Shown here: positions 16,873 through 26,144 of the stretch, piece by piece | How positions within the stretch are numbered: the stretch's first letter is position 1 | How the letters are laid out: the number at the start of each line of letters is the position of its first letter | Assembly: GCA_900551295.1 (NCBI GenBank) | Contig: URVJ01000003.1 | Location: forward strand, 77,441 to 141,440 | Length of the DNA stretch: 64,000 bases | Origin: an uncultured Eubacteriales bacterium | Lineage (GTDB): Bacteria > Bacillota > Clostridia > Oscillospirales > CAG-382 | Reading direction: 5' to 3' | The notes under the pieces: generated by a model | What the model was told of the DNA's origin: nothing | What the model saw: only the letters and a program-made list of their open reading frames with translations | Databases searched by the model: none | Translations under genes and position numbers: made by a program

Positions 16873-19800
16873 GGATATAAAACGCGTAATGGTAATCGGC
16901 TCAGGCCCTATAATTATAGGTCAGGCTGCGGAATTCGACTATGCCGGCGCACAGGCTTGCCGCGCGCTCAAAGAAGCCGGTCTTGAAGTTATCCTCGTAA
17001 ACTCAAATCCTGCAACCATTATGACCGACAACATAATGGCGGACAAAATATATATCGAACCGTTAAATCTTGAAACGGTAAAGAGAATTATAGAAAAAGA
17101 ACGTCCCGACAGTCTGCTGTCCTCGCTCGGCGGTCAGACAGGTCTTACGCTTTCAATGCAGCTTGCAAAAGAAGGCTTCCTTGACAAAATGGGCGTAAAG
17201 CTTCTCGGAGCAAAGCCCGAAACCATAGACAAAGCCGAGGACAGACAGATGTTCAAGGACACCATGGAATCTATCGGTCAGCCCACCATTCCGTCGAAGG
17301 TAGTTACGGACTTGAATTCGGCTCTCGCATTTGCCGAGGAAATAGGCTACCCGGTTATCGTCCGCCCCGCATTCACACTTGGCGGCACGGGCGGAGGTAT
17401 TGCGCAGAACGTTGAAGAACTCACAGAGACCGCGACAAACGGACTCAGGCTCTCGCCCATTACCCAGATACTCGTGGAAAAGTGCATATCCGGCTGGAAA
17501 GAGATAGAATTTGAAGTAATGCGCGACAGCAAGGGCAACGCCATAACCGTGTGCAGCATGGAAAACTTTGACCCTGTCGGCATTCACACCGGCGACTCTA
17601 TTGTTGCGGCTCCCTGTCTTACGCTTTCCGACAAGGAATATCAGATGCTGCGTACCGCGGCGCTGAAAATCATAAACACACTGAAAGTCGAAGGCGGCTG
17701 CAACTGCCAGTTTGCGCTCAATCCCGACAGCTTTGACTATGCGGTAATTGAAGTAAATCCGAGAGTTTCGCGTTCCTCGGCACTCGCGTCAAAGGCTACG
17801 GGCTATCCTATCGCAAAGGTTGCGACAAAAATCGCAATAGGCTACACGCTTGACGAAATAACCAACGCCGTTACGGGCAAGACAAGCGCGTGCTTTGAAC
17901 CGGCGCTCGACTATGTTGTGGTAAAATTCCCGAAGTGGCCGTTTGACAAATTCGTTTACGCCAAAAGAAAGCTCGGAACTCAGATGAAAGCGACGGGCGA
18001 GGTCATGGCTATCGGCCAGAGCTTTGAAGAGGCTCTCATGAAAGCCGTAAGAGGTGCGGAAATAAAGCACACAAGTTTAAATCAGCCCTCTCTTTACACA
18101 CTTTCCGACGACGAACTCATAAGCATGATGAGAGAATGTACAGACGAGAGGCTTTTCGTGATATACGAGCTTTTAAAGCGCGGAAAGAGTACCGAATTTA
18201 TCCACGAAGAAACAAAGATAGATATGTTCTTCCTCGAAAAGCTCATAAACATTCTTGATATGGAAAATGTGCTTAAAAAAGGCGAAATTTCCGACAAGCT
18301 CTATCTTAAAGCAAAAAAAATGGGATTTACCGACAAGCACATCGAAGAACTGAGCGGAAAACCCGTCACGAACAAGCTGTATGCAGGCTTTAAGATGGTT
18401 GACACGTGCGCTGCCGAGTTCTCCGCGGAAACGCCTTACTTCTACTCGTCATACGACGAAGAAAACGAAGCTGCGGAATTTTTAGACGAGATAAAAGACA
18501 GAAAAAAGACTATAATCGTATTCGGTTCCGGTCCTATCAGAATAGGTCAGGGCATAGAATTCGACTATGCGTCGGTTCACTGCGTGCGCTCGCTCAAACA
18601 GCTCGGCTATGAGGTGGTTATCGTCAACAACAACCCCGAAACCGTCTCGACCGATTTTGACACTGCAGACAGACTTTACTTTGAACCGCTTACCGACGAG
18701 GACGTCATGAACATTCTCAAAACCGAAAAGCCTTACGGTGCGGTAGTCGCGTTCGGCGGTCAGACAGCAATAAAGCTTACATCGTTCTTGGACAAAATCG
18801 GCGTGAAAATTCTCGGCACAAGCGCGCAGAGCATTGACGCGGCAGAGGACAGAAAACTGTTCGACGCACTTCTCGAAAGACTTAATATCAAGCGTCCTGC
18901 CGGTTATACGGTATTTACCGAGGACGAGGCTCTCGCCGTTGCAAAGCGCATAGGCTATCCCGTTCTCATGCGTCCGTCATACGTTCTCGGCGGTCAGAAC
19001 ATGATAATAGCTCAGAACGACGACGATATAAAAGAGTATATGAAAATTATACTCACCCACACCGACAAGAACCCTATACTCATAGACAAGTATCTCATGG
19101 GACTTGAAATAGAAGTCGACGCCATATGCGACGGCAAGGATATTCTTATCCCCGGAATTATGGAACACGTTGAAAGAACCGGCGTACATTCGGGAGACTC
19201 CATTGCGGTATATCCGGCGCAAAAGCTTTCGGACAGCATGAAAGAGGAAATTCTCGAAACTACGAAAAATCTTGCTCTTGCACTCAACACCCGAGGTCTT
19301 GTCAACATTCAGTACCTCATTCACGACGACGGACTGTACGTTATAGAAGTAAACCCGCGTTCCTCGCGAACCATTCCCTATATCAGCAAGGTTACGGGAA
19401 TACCCATGGTCGATATTGCAACGCGCACCATGATAGGCAAAGAATCAAGCCCCGAAAAGACAGAAACTTTGGAGGAGATCGGATACGGCACGGGAATTTA
19501 TCCGGACAGCCCGTACATTGCGGTAAAGGTGCCGGTATTCTCGTTTGAAAAGCTCGGCGGAGTTGACTCGATGTTAGGTCCCGAAATGAAATCGACCGGC
19601 GAGGTTCTCGGCATTGCAAGCTCTCTCAAAGAGGCTATCTGCAAAGGCCTTATAGCCGCAGGCTACAAAATGACGAGAAAGGGCGGAATACTTATAACCG
19701 TCCGCGACAGCGACAAGGAGGAAATCCCCGAAGTCGCCGAAAAGTTCTACAATCTCGGATTCAAGATATATGCCTCCGAAGGAACGGGAAAAACGCTGCG

Positions 19801-20920
19801 TGCTGCCGAAATCCCCTGCGAAACGGTAAACGGCAGCGAAAACAAGCTTTCGCTTATTGACAGCGGAAAGATCGACTATGTAATATCTACCTCGGCGCAC
19901 GGCAGAACGCCGACGAGAAACAGCGTTATATTAAGACGCAAAGCAATCGAAAGGAGTATCCCCTGCCTTACCTCTCTCGACACCGCAAATGCAGTCGCGG
20001 ACAGTCTTATCTCGCGCTTTACACCGGTTTCGACTGAGCTTGTGGACATTAACAACATGAGAAAAGAAAAAGTAAAGCTTGAATTCACAAAGATGCAGGG
20101 CTGCGGAAACGACTACATCTACTTCAACTGTTTCTCTCAGAAGATAAACAACCCCGAAGGCTTATCGGTAAGCCTGTCCGACAGACACTTCGGCATAGGC
20201 GGAGACGGCGTTGTGCTTATATGCCCGTCAGACGTTGCCGACGCCAAGATGAGAATGTTCAACCTTGACGGAAGCGAAGGCAAGATGTGCGGAAACGCCA
20301 TACGCTGTGTAGGAAAATATCTCTACGACAACAAGATGATAGACAAGACCACAACTACCATAGAAACGCTGTCGGGCATAAAGACATTGCAGCTCAACGT
20401 CAAGAACGGCAAAGTGGTTTCGGCGTGCGTAGACATGGGCAAAGCCGAGCTTAAACCCGAACTTATACCCGTAAAGCTCCACGGCGACAAGATCGTTGCT
20501 TATCCCGTTACAATAGGCTACAAGGAATACCGCATTACCTGCGTTTCAATGGGAAATCCGCACTGCGTTGTATTCTACGGAAACGACGAAAGCGTAGACG
20601 AGCTTGATCTCGAAACGATAGGCCCGATGTTTGAGAGAAACGAGCTGTTCCCCGAAAGAGTAAACACGGAATTTATAAAGGTTATCAACGACCACACATT
20701 GAAAATGCGCGTATGGGAACGCGGAAGCGGTGAAACATGGGCTTGCGGTACAGGCGCGTGCGCGGCTGCGGTTGCGGCTTGTCTGTGCGGTTACTGCAAG
20801 AAAAACACGGACATTACCGTAAAATTAAAGGGCGGCGATCTCATAATACGCTACACCGACGACGCGGTATATCTTACCGGAAACGCCGACATAAGCTATA
20901 CCGGCGAAATTACTATCTGA
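16859..20920 (+). CDS. carB-dapF: Fusion: carbamoyl-phosphate synthase large subunit - diaminopimelate epimerase (CarB-DapF)
   Basis: One uninterrupted 1353-residue frame. Residues 1-1066 are a full-length CarB: carboxyphosphate ATP-grasp unit (GSGPIIIGQAAEFDYAG start), oligomerisation region, second ATP-grasp unit (GSGPIRIGQGIEFDYAS, about 556) and the C-terminal MGS-like regulatory domain. Residues 1067-1353 are a complete DapF that interconverts LL- and meso-diaminopimelate, with both catalytic cysteines: MCGNAIRC (about 1144) and GSGETWACGTGAC (about 1296). The join reads VDINNMRKEKVKLEF; the Met at 20057 could once have been the dapF start, but no ribosome site precedes it, so DapF is made as part of the fusion unless processed. 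GGAGG precedes the carB ATG. dapL follows 40 bases on. Confidence 0.93.
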   Translation: MPLNKDIKRVMVIGSGPIIIGQAAEFDYAGAQACRALKEAGLEVILVNSNPATIMTDNIMADKIYIEPLNLETVKRIIEKERPDSLLSSLGGQTGLTLSMQLAKEGFLDKMGVKLLGAKPETIDKAEDRQMFKDTMESIGQPTIPSKVVTDLNSALAFAEEIGYPVIVRPAFTLGGTGGGIAQNVEELTETATNGLRLSPITQILVEKCISGWKEIEFEVMRDSKGNAITVCSMENFDPVGIHTGDSIVAAPCLTLSDKEYQMLRTAALKIINTLKVEGGCNCQFALNPDSFDYAVIEVNPRVSRSSALASKATGYPIAKVATKIAIGYTLDEITNAVTGKTSACFEPALDYVVVKFPKWPFDKFVYAKRKLGTQMKATGEVMAIGQSFEEALMKAVRGAEIKHTSLNQPSLYTLSDDELISMMRECTDERLFVIYELLKRGKSTEFIHEETKIDMFFLEKLINILDMENVLKKGEISDKLYLKAKKMGFTDKHIEELSGKPVTNKLYAGFKMVDTCAAEFSAETPYFYSSYDEENEAAEFLDEIKDRKKTIIVFGSGPIRIGQGIEFDYASVHCVRSLKQLGYEVVIVNNNPETVSTDFDTADRLYFEPLTDEDVMNILKTEKPYGAVVAFGGQTAIKLTSFLDKIGVKILGTSAQSIDAAEDRKLFDALLERLNIKRPAGYTVFTEDEALAVAKRIGYPVLMRPSYVLGGQNMIIAQNDDDIKEYMKIILTHTDKNPILIDKYLMGLEIEVDAICDGKDILIPGIMEHVERTGVHSGDSIAVYPAQKLSDSMKEEILETTKNLALALNTRGLVNIQYLIHDDGLYVIEVNPRSSRTIPYISKVTGIPMVDIATRTMIGKESSPEKTETLEEIGYGTGIYPDSPYIAVKVPVFSFEKLGGVDSMLGPEMKSTGEVLGIASSLKEAICKGLIAAGYKMTRKGGILITVRDSDKEEIPEVAEKFYNLGFKIYASEGTGKTLRAAEIPCETVNGSENKLSLIDSGKIDYVISTSAHGRTPTRNSVILRRKAIERSIPCLTSLDTANAVADSLISRFTPVSTELVDINNMRKEKVKLEFTKMQGCGNDYIYFNCFSQKINNPEGLSVSLSDRHFGIGGDGVVLICPSDVADAKMRMFNLDGSEGKMCGNAIRCVGKYLYDNKMIDKTTTTIETLSGIKTLQLNVKNGKVVSACVDMGKAELKPELIPVKLHGDKIVAYPVTIGYKEYRITCVSMGNPHCVVFYGNDESVDELDLETIGPMFERNELFPERVNTEFIKVINDHTLKMRVWERGSGETWACGTGACAAAVAACLCGYCKKNTDITVKLKGGDLIIRYTDDAVYLTGNADISYTGEITI

Positions 20921-20960
20921 CAAATTATCATTACGCCAAAGACAGGAGTGAACACACATT

Positions 20961-22139
20961 ATGAAACTCAACAAAAACTATTCGCGCCTTGCGCAGAGCT
21001 ATCTGTTTTCAACCATTGCAAAAAAGGTAAACGAATATACGGCAGAAAATCCGTCCGCCGAAATTATACGTCTCGGAATAGGCGACGTCACGCTGCCGCT
21101 TGCCCCTGACGTTGTAAAAGCGCTTGAGGACGCAAGCCGCGAAATGGGCAAAAAGGAGACTTTCCGCGGTTACGGTCCCGAACAAGGATACGATTTTCTC
21201 AAAGCAAGCATTGCGCAGTACTACGGGAAAAAAGGTGTGTCACTCGAAAACGACGAGATATTTATCTCGGACGGTGCAAAGAGCGATCTCGGAAACATTC
21301 TCGATTTATTCGACACGGACAACACCGTTCTTGTACCCGATCCCGTATACCCCGTCTACGTTGACACAAACGTTATGGCAGGCAGAAAGATAGTCTATAT
21401 CAACGCAAACGAAAGCAACGGATTTTTACCCTTGCCGGACAGCAATGTAAATGCGGACATTATATACATCTGTTCTCCGAACAATCCGACGGGCGCCGTC
21501 TACACCAAAGAGCAGCTTTCCAAATGGGTGGACTATGCGCTTGAACACGGCGCGGTAATTCTCTTTGACTCGGCATACGAGGCGTTTGTCCGCGACAGCT
21601 CGCTCCCGACAAGCATCTATCAGATACCGGGTGCAAAAAAGTGCGCGGTAGAGTTCTGCTCCTTCTCAAAGACTGCGGGATTTACAGGCACGCGCTGCGG
21701 ATATACGGTCGTTCCGAACGGTCTTGTTTTCGACGGCATGAGCCTTAACAAAATGTGGCTCAGACGCCAGACGACAAAGTTCAACGGCGTTCCGTACATT
21801 ATTCAGAAAGGCGCCGCCGCAGTATTTACCGACGAAGGTCAGAAACAGGTACATGAAAATCTTGACTACTACATTCAGAACGCGCGCGTAATCTCGGACG
21901 CCTTTGACAAAATGGGAATATGGTACACGGGCGGCAAGAACTCGCCGTACATCTGGCTCAAGTGCCCGAACGGCATGGGTTCGTGGGAATATTTCGACTT
22001 TCTGTTAAAGAACGCGGGCGTTGTAGGAACTCCCGGCGAAGGATTCGGCAAGAACGGCGAAGGATTTTTCAGGCTTACGGCGTTCAACACGCACGAAAAC
22101 ACGGTAAAAGCAGTGGAAAAAATCAAGTCGGTTATGTAA
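20961..22139 (+). CDS. dapL: LL-diaminopimelate aminotransferase
   Basis: PLP enzyme that turns tetrahydrodipicolinate directly into LL-diaminopimelate, bypassing the acylated dap steps. Its product is the substrate of the DapF module just upstream. The 392 residues include the family opening LFSTIAKKVNEYT, SPNNPTGAVY, and the PLP lysine in CSFSKTAGFTGTRCGY. RLGIGDVTLPL and RGYGPEQGYDFL are DapL-specific segments. AGGAG lies about 12 bases before the ATG. A strong terminator ends the run, which suggests purA-carA-carB/dapF-dapL is one transcription unit. Confidence 0.96.
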   Translation: MKLNKNYSRLAQSYLFSTIAKKVNEYTAENPSAEIIRLGIGDVTLPLAPDVVKALEDASREMGKKETFRGYGPEQGYDFLKASIAQYYGKKGVSLENDEIFISDGAKSDLGNILDLFDTDNTVLVPDPVYPVYVDTNVMAGRKIVYINANESNGFLPLPDSNVNADIIYICSPNNPTGAVYTKEQLSKWVDYALEHGAVILFDSAYEAFVRDSSLPTSIYQIPGAKKCAVEFCSFSKTAGFTGTRCGYTVVPNGLVFDGMSLNKMWLRRQTTKFNGVPYIIQKGAAAVFTDEGQKQVHENLDYYIQNARVISDAFDKMGIWYTGGKNSPYIWLKCPNGMGSWEYFDFLLKNAGVVGTPGEGFGKNGEGFFRLTAFNTHENTVKAVEKIKSVM

Positions 22140-22162
22140 AAAAACGCATGCGGATAATATTA

Positions 22163-22192
22163 AAGCACCCTTTTACGGGTGCTTGTTTTTTT
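22163..22192 (+). terminator. Terminator of dapL (probably bidirectional)
   Basis: AAGCACCC (22163-22170) pairs with GGGTGCTT (22177-22184), followed by GTTTTTTTAT. On the other strand it also stands just after the stop of the gene at 22201, with a poorer T run. Confidence 0.9.
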
Positions 22193-22200
22193 ATAACATT

Positions 22201-23220
22201 TCATTCAATAAGCAGACAATCGGAAAGAATAACATTGTCGCCGTCAAAGATTAACATATATGTTCCGCTTTTTCCGGTACACTTGCCTATTACCTTTATA
22301 CTGTCGCCCTTTCGCAATGCTGAAACAACTTCCGTCTGAGATGTGCTGAAATTCAATTGCACAGCCGCAAAATATTTGCCGCTTTGCAGCAGAACACATG
22401 GTTGTGAACTGTCAAGTTTGTCAATTTCACTGACAGTTCCGGTTACTATAACGACTTTGTCAGTATACTCCTCATCTGCATTTACAATATTTTCCTCATA
22501 TTCTGCCATAATTTCTGTTGCAGTAAAATTGGGAAACTGAGCATATTGCTCATTAATATAAGTGCTCATATTTTTAGCGGTTTCGGTATCGGGATAATTT
22601 TCTTCGATACCTTTGCATATTTCCAAAGCGTCTCTGTATCTGCCGTCAGAAAATTTTTCTGTTGCCTTTTCAAGTTCCGAAACAGCCTTTTCCTCATCGG
22701 TCAGTTCTTCTCTGGCAGACGAAACGCTTTCCTTTACATTTCCGGTTTTGTCTGCAGTATCAATTACTTTTTCTTTGTCCGAATCACTTGAAAGCAATAT
22801 GAAAAATATGAATAAGAAAAACAATGAAACAACAACCAACGGGACGATTACCGCCGGACCGAGACCGTTTTTTGGCACCTGAGTTTTCAAAGAATTATAG
22901 GAGTATGTCCCGTTATTCTGCGAAAAATTATTTGAGATCTGAGAAAAATTACCCATTTCCAGCTCGATTTTCCCAGACCATGTATTTAACTTGGCATTAA
23001 TCAAAGTTATGTATTGATTTTCCGGAATATCCACCATTACTGTTTTCTCTACATTGCCGCAAAATTTAAATGACAGCGTATGATTTCCGGGCTGCGTATA
23101 AATATTCAGTTCCGAACGGCTTCCGAGTTTTCCGACTTGAAATCCGTCAAGTTCAACCGTGTAGATCCGCAAAGGTCCGATTGATGACTGCCTTAAAATT
23201 TTAATTAGGTACTGTTCCAT
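22201..23220 (-). CDS. Membrane-anchored protein with C-terminal tRNA_anti-like (OB-fold) domain
   Basis: 339 residues of unknown exact role. The N-terminal part (about 1-70) resembles a PEGA-like beta domain: a VELDGFQVGKL stretch then NIYTQPGNHTLSFKF. One transmembrane helix follows (about 123-144), then an acidic helical linker with a TPR-like segment (EKFSDGRYRDALEICKGIEENYP). The C-terminal domain (about 235-339; FTATEIMAEYEENIVNADEEY then VVIVTGTVSEI) matches the tRNA_anti-like OB-fold common in Firmicutes surface proteins; it is not evidence of tRNA binding. Topology suggests a cytoplasmic N-terminus and outside C-terminus. The ATG at 23220 was chosen for the CGGAGGAA ribosome site. 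The gene appears more AT-rich than the dap/arg block. Confidence 0.75.
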   Translation of the reverse strand: MEQYLIKILRQSSIGPLRIYTVELDGFQVGKLGSRSELNIYTQPGNHTLSFKFCGNVEKTVMVDIPENQYITLINAKLNTWSGKIELEMGNFSQISNNFSQNNGTYSYNSLKTQVPKNGLGPAVIVPLVVVSLFFLFIFFILLSSDSDKEKVIDTADKTGNVKESVSSAREELTDEEKAVSELEKATEKFSDGRYRDALEICKGIEENYPDTETAKNMSTYINEQYAQFPNFTATEIMAEYEENIVNADEEYTDKVVIVTGTVSEIDKLDSSQPCVLLQSGKYFAAVQLNFSTSQTEVVSALRKGDSIKVIGKCTGKSGTYMLIFDGDNVILSDCLLIE

Positions 23221-23622
23221 AAAAATTCCTCCGTTTTTTATATACTTTTGCGCACTCAAACTCAGCTTTGCAAAATAACAACGGAACAACTATTATTCTG
23301 AAAAACAAAAAAGTGCGCTCAACAGAAGAACGCACCGAAAAATGCAAACTCCTATTGTTGCCACACAATTTTCAACAAAGTCGGGAACTCTCCACGCTTG
23401 CCATGCGGAACTTGCATTTTTACCAAATTCATACACGGCAAGTGCGCAAAAAAGTATAAGGGTAAAACGAAATTTCCCTATATAAAAATATAGGGCGCCC
23501 GGGATTCTGTTGATTAAATTGTGTGGCATTTGTATTATAACACGTCGGCCTAAAAAAATCAACATTTTTGTTCGTGCTATTCTGAATAAACGCACACAAT
23601 AAAATTAAAAACCCGCTCATTT
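23221..23622 (-). other. 400-base gap with promoter and hairpin, no convincing gene
   Basis: Contains a minus-strand promoter and, downstream of it, a perfect 8-bp hairpin (CCCTATAT-AAAA-ATATAGGG, 23476-23495). A 100-codon minus-strand frame (23293-23595) crosses the promoter and lacks a ribosome site, so I do not call it. The region may be a roughly 300-base untranslated leader for the gene ending at 22201. Confidence 0.5.
23534..23562 (-). promoter_or_regulatory. Promoter driving the 22201-23220 gene
   Basis: Minus-strand TTGATT (23557-23562 on +) and TATAAT (23534-23539) with a 17-base spacer. The nearest gene downstream starts about 310 bases away. Confidence 0.65.
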
Positions 23623-23820
23623 TCAGAACAGGCTCTCGCTTATCTTTACAGCCGAATCATAATCATTTATCGCTTCAATCGCAAGGCTGAGCTGTTCAAG
23701 CGAATGTATATATTCGGAATAACTTGAAAGTTTGAGCTGCATTTCGACACTCTGCGAAAAATAAAGCTTTCTCGACGACGAGCTTTGCCGCAAAAGCTCT
23801 CTCAAATTACCGTAAAGCAA
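23623..23820 (-). CDS. Small hypothetical protein, 65 residues, TTG start
   Basis: I do not recognise a family. The start is TTG at 23820; GGAGGTG nine bases before it is one of the better ribosome sites in the area, which is the main reason for calling the gene. The protein looks soluble and mostly helical, with a serine- and arginine-rich start (RELLRQSSSSRK) and a helical, acidic C-terminal half (SLEQLSLAIEAINDYDSAVK). It is divergent from the MATE gene at 23947, with about 125 bases between the two starts. Confidence 0.55.
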   Translation of the reverse strand: MLYGNLRELLRQSSSSRKLYFSQSVEMQLKLSSYSEYIHSLEQLSLAIEAINDYDSAVKISESLF

Positions 23821-23946
23821 TGTTTTTTACACCTCCGCGCGTCTATCTTTACGTATTATCGGCATAATTTTGGGGTATTATTCGCAAATGTTCCCACGAA
23901 ATTCGGGAATACTGTAAGTAAAAACAGTTTTACGGAGAATTTTTAC

Positions 23947-25413
23947 ATGAGCTATTCTCAAAATCAAAAGCGTTCCGAAAATGCGCTGTTTGAAAGCACT
24001 CCGATAATTCGCGCCGTATTCTCGCTTGCGCTTCCTGCCGTAATTTCGGCTCTCGCGGTGACGCTTTACGGTTTTGCCGACGCATATTTTCTCGGACGCG
24101 GCAAAAATCCGGATATGCTTGCGGCAGTCTCTGTCTGCGTTCCTTTAAGCGCAGCCGCAACGGGCATTTCGGCTCTTTTCGGCACGGGAGGCGCCGGCGT
24201 AATTGCGGCAAGTCTCGGAAAAAACAATATCCGGCGTGCAAGATCGGCATTTATTTTCTGCACAGCCGGAACAGCTTTTCTCAGCGCAGCATTTTCGGCG
24301 GGCGTATTTCTATTTTCGGACAAAATTCTGCCGCTTATAGGCGCAAAAAAAGAAACGGCGGAATATGCGTCGTCCTACCTTCTCCGCACGGTGGTTCTGG
24401 GCGCGGTTCCCGTTTCGCTTACCGGCTGTCTTTCTCAGCTTATACGTGCTCTCGGAAAGCCGGGTATATCGTCATTCGGAACAATGCTTCCGGCACTCTT
24501 AAACACGGCGCTCGATGCGGTATTTGTCTTGTTCATATACGGCAAGGGACGCGAGATATATGCCGTCGGCGACGCATTTTTGATAAGCGCCGCTGCAAGC
24601 TGTGCGTTTTTTATTATTTATATGCTGTTTTCAAAAAACGCATTAAAAAACAAATCCGTCAAAAAGGACGGCACAAAGAATGAGGGCAGACATATACAAA
24701 AAGGCGCATTTTCCGAGACGTTCCGCATAGGCTTTCCGTCGGCTGCGGCAATTATACTTGCGACGTTTTCAATCGTAATATCGAATTTTTTCATATCAAG
24801 CTGCGGTTCTGCGGCTGTCGCGGGACTAGGCGCGGCAAAACGTCTTTCATCACTTGCCTTTAACGTAAACACGGCATTTTCCCAAAGTATTCTGCCGCTT
24901 ATATCATACTGCTTTGCATCAAAGAACCGTGAGCGCATGAAAAAAGCCGCAGCGTTGAATTTTTCTGCGGCTCTTGTATTATCTCTTTTATATATGGCGG
25001 TATCTTTGATCTATGCGAAAAACATTGTCGGATTATTTATCGGGAACGACAAAACAGCGGAATTCGGTGCGAAGTTTCTGAAGCTGCTCAGTCCGGCGTT
25101 TCCGATGTGCGCGGCAAGTTTCTGCATATGCTCTTTTCTGCAAGGCTGCGGCAAACCGAAACCCTCTCTTGCCGTCACGGCTTTAAGAAAAGGCACGCTC
25201 GACGTCATTCTTATGTATCTTGCATTTGTTTTCGGGAACATTTATCTTGTCGCTCTTGCAACGACCGTTACCGAAGCAGTTTCGGCAACAGCAGCGTGCA
25301 TTATCTTAATACGGTTTCTCAAAGGTTTTCAAAATCAAAGGTACAGCTCACGGGATAGTGGTCGGAAAGATAAATTCCGTGCATCTCATCAGTCCAAAGA
25401 TCAAGGGAAGTAA
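23947..25413 (+). CDS. MATE family efflux transporter
   Basis: A 488-residue membrane protein of the multi-antimicrobial extrusion family, expected to have twelve transmembrane helices and to export cationic compounds in exchange for Na+ or H+. The family N-terminus TPIIRAVFSLALPAVISALAV and the repeated half (IGFPSAAAIILATFSIVISNF) are evident. The ATG at 23947 is preceded by CGGAGA; the longer open frame overlaps the divergent small gene. The last roughly 30 residues (after FLKGFQNQ) are polar and lie over the 3' end of the opposite gene, so the stop has probably drifted downstream. Substrate unknown. Confidence 0.9.
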   Translation: MSYSQNQKRSENALFESTPIIRAVFSLALPAVISALAVTLYGFADAYFLGRGKNPDMLAAVSVCVPLSAAATGISALFGTGGAGVIAASLGKNNIRRARSAFIFCTAGTAFLSAAFSAGVFLFSDKILPLIGAKKETAEYASSYLLRTVVLGAVPVSLTGCLSQLIRALGKPGISSFGTMLPALLNTALDAVFVLFIYGKGREIYAVGDAFLISAAASCAFFIIYMLFSKNALKNKSVKKDGTKNEGRHIQKGAFSETFRIGFPSAAAIILATFSIVISNFFISSCGSAAVAGLGAAKRLSSLAFNVNTAFSQSILPLISYCFASKNRERMKKAAALNFSAALVLSLLYMAVSLIYAKNIVGLFIGNDKTAEFGAKFLKLLSPAFPMCAASFCICSFLQGCGKPKPSLAVTALRKGTLDVILMYLAFVFGNIYLVALATTVTEAVSATAACIILIRFLKGFQNQRYSSRDSGRKDKFRASHQSKDQGK

Positions 25414-26113
25414 GGTGCTTTGCGACGTTCTTCTGCGTGAAGATATAGTCGATCTTATGATTTTTTTCAAGTCTGCCGAAAGAATGGAATGTTTCTCCGG
25501 AGTTCTTTGATACCTCCGCAAGTTCGGGGTTTTTATGATTATTGCAAAGAGCTATCGTCTCTTCGTCGGGAAAAGCGTTGAAGTCTCCGAGAATAAACAT
25601 CGGCGCGTCCTTATCCGTGATGCTGCCGTCGGAGTCTATTCTGTCAAGAATTACCTGCATACCCTCTGTTCTTACGTGTTCGTTGTCATAATCGAGATGA
25701 ACGCCGTAGATATTTATGAGTTTTTTATATTCCTTATGCAAAAGAACTGCATGAGGGCAGGTTCTCGGACAAGGACTCTGATCGTCAAATCTTGACGCGG
25801 GAACATTCGGCGTCGGCGAAAGCCAGAAATGCTCAAGGCTTACAAGGTCGAATTTTTCGGTCTTATACGCAATGCTTACTCCCTCGCCGCCAAGGTCTTT
25901 ATCTCTGCCGTGTCCGAGCAGTGTATAGCCCGATAGATGCTTATTCAGAAATCTGCGAATCTTCTCGGTTACCTCCTGGAAGCATATTACGTCCGGATCT
26001 TCCATTGAAATCTTATCGAGTATCATTCCGGCACGGTGTACAAAGCAGTTTATTCCGTCGCTTCTGTCATACTCGCATCTTATGTTAAAAGAAACTATTT
26101 TAAACTCTTTCAT
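25319..26113 (-). CDS. Endonuclease/exonuclease/phosphatase family hydrolase
   Basis: 264 residues of the EEP (DNase I-like) fold with no signal peptide. Metal and catalytic motifs are present in order: FNIRCEYD (Asn), CFQEV (Glu), GVHLDYDN (His), LGDFNAFPDE (Asp, Asn), KIDYIF (Asp) and LSDHYPV (Asp, His). Family members hydrolyse phosphodiesters of nucleic acids, phospholipids or inositol phosphates, and the substrate cannot be told here. The 3' end overlaps the convergent MATE gene by 95 bases. A ribosome site AGGAGAGTG is present before the ATG. It lies about 30 bases after the PstS-like gene in the same direction. Confidence 0.88.
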   Translation of the reverse strand: MKEFKIVSFNIRCEYDRSDGINCFVHRAGMILDKISMEDPDVICFQEVTEKIRRFLNKHLSGYTLLGHGRDKDLGGEGVSIAYKTEKFDLVSLEHFWLSPTPNVPASRFDDQSPCPRTCPHAVLLHKEYKKLINIYGVHLDYDNEHVRTEGMQVILDRIDSDGSITDKDAPMFILGDFNAFPDEETIALCNNHKNPELAEVSKNSGETFHSFGRLEKNHKIDYIFTQKNVAKHLTSLDLWTDEMHGIYLSDHYPVSCTFDFENL

Positions 26114-26144
26114 TTTTTCACACTCTCCTTTTTGTTTTATAAAA

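Noticed and set aside
23293..23595. 100-codon hydrophobic minus-strand frame
   Set aside because: It crosses a strong promoter, has no ribosome site, and shows no family pattern.
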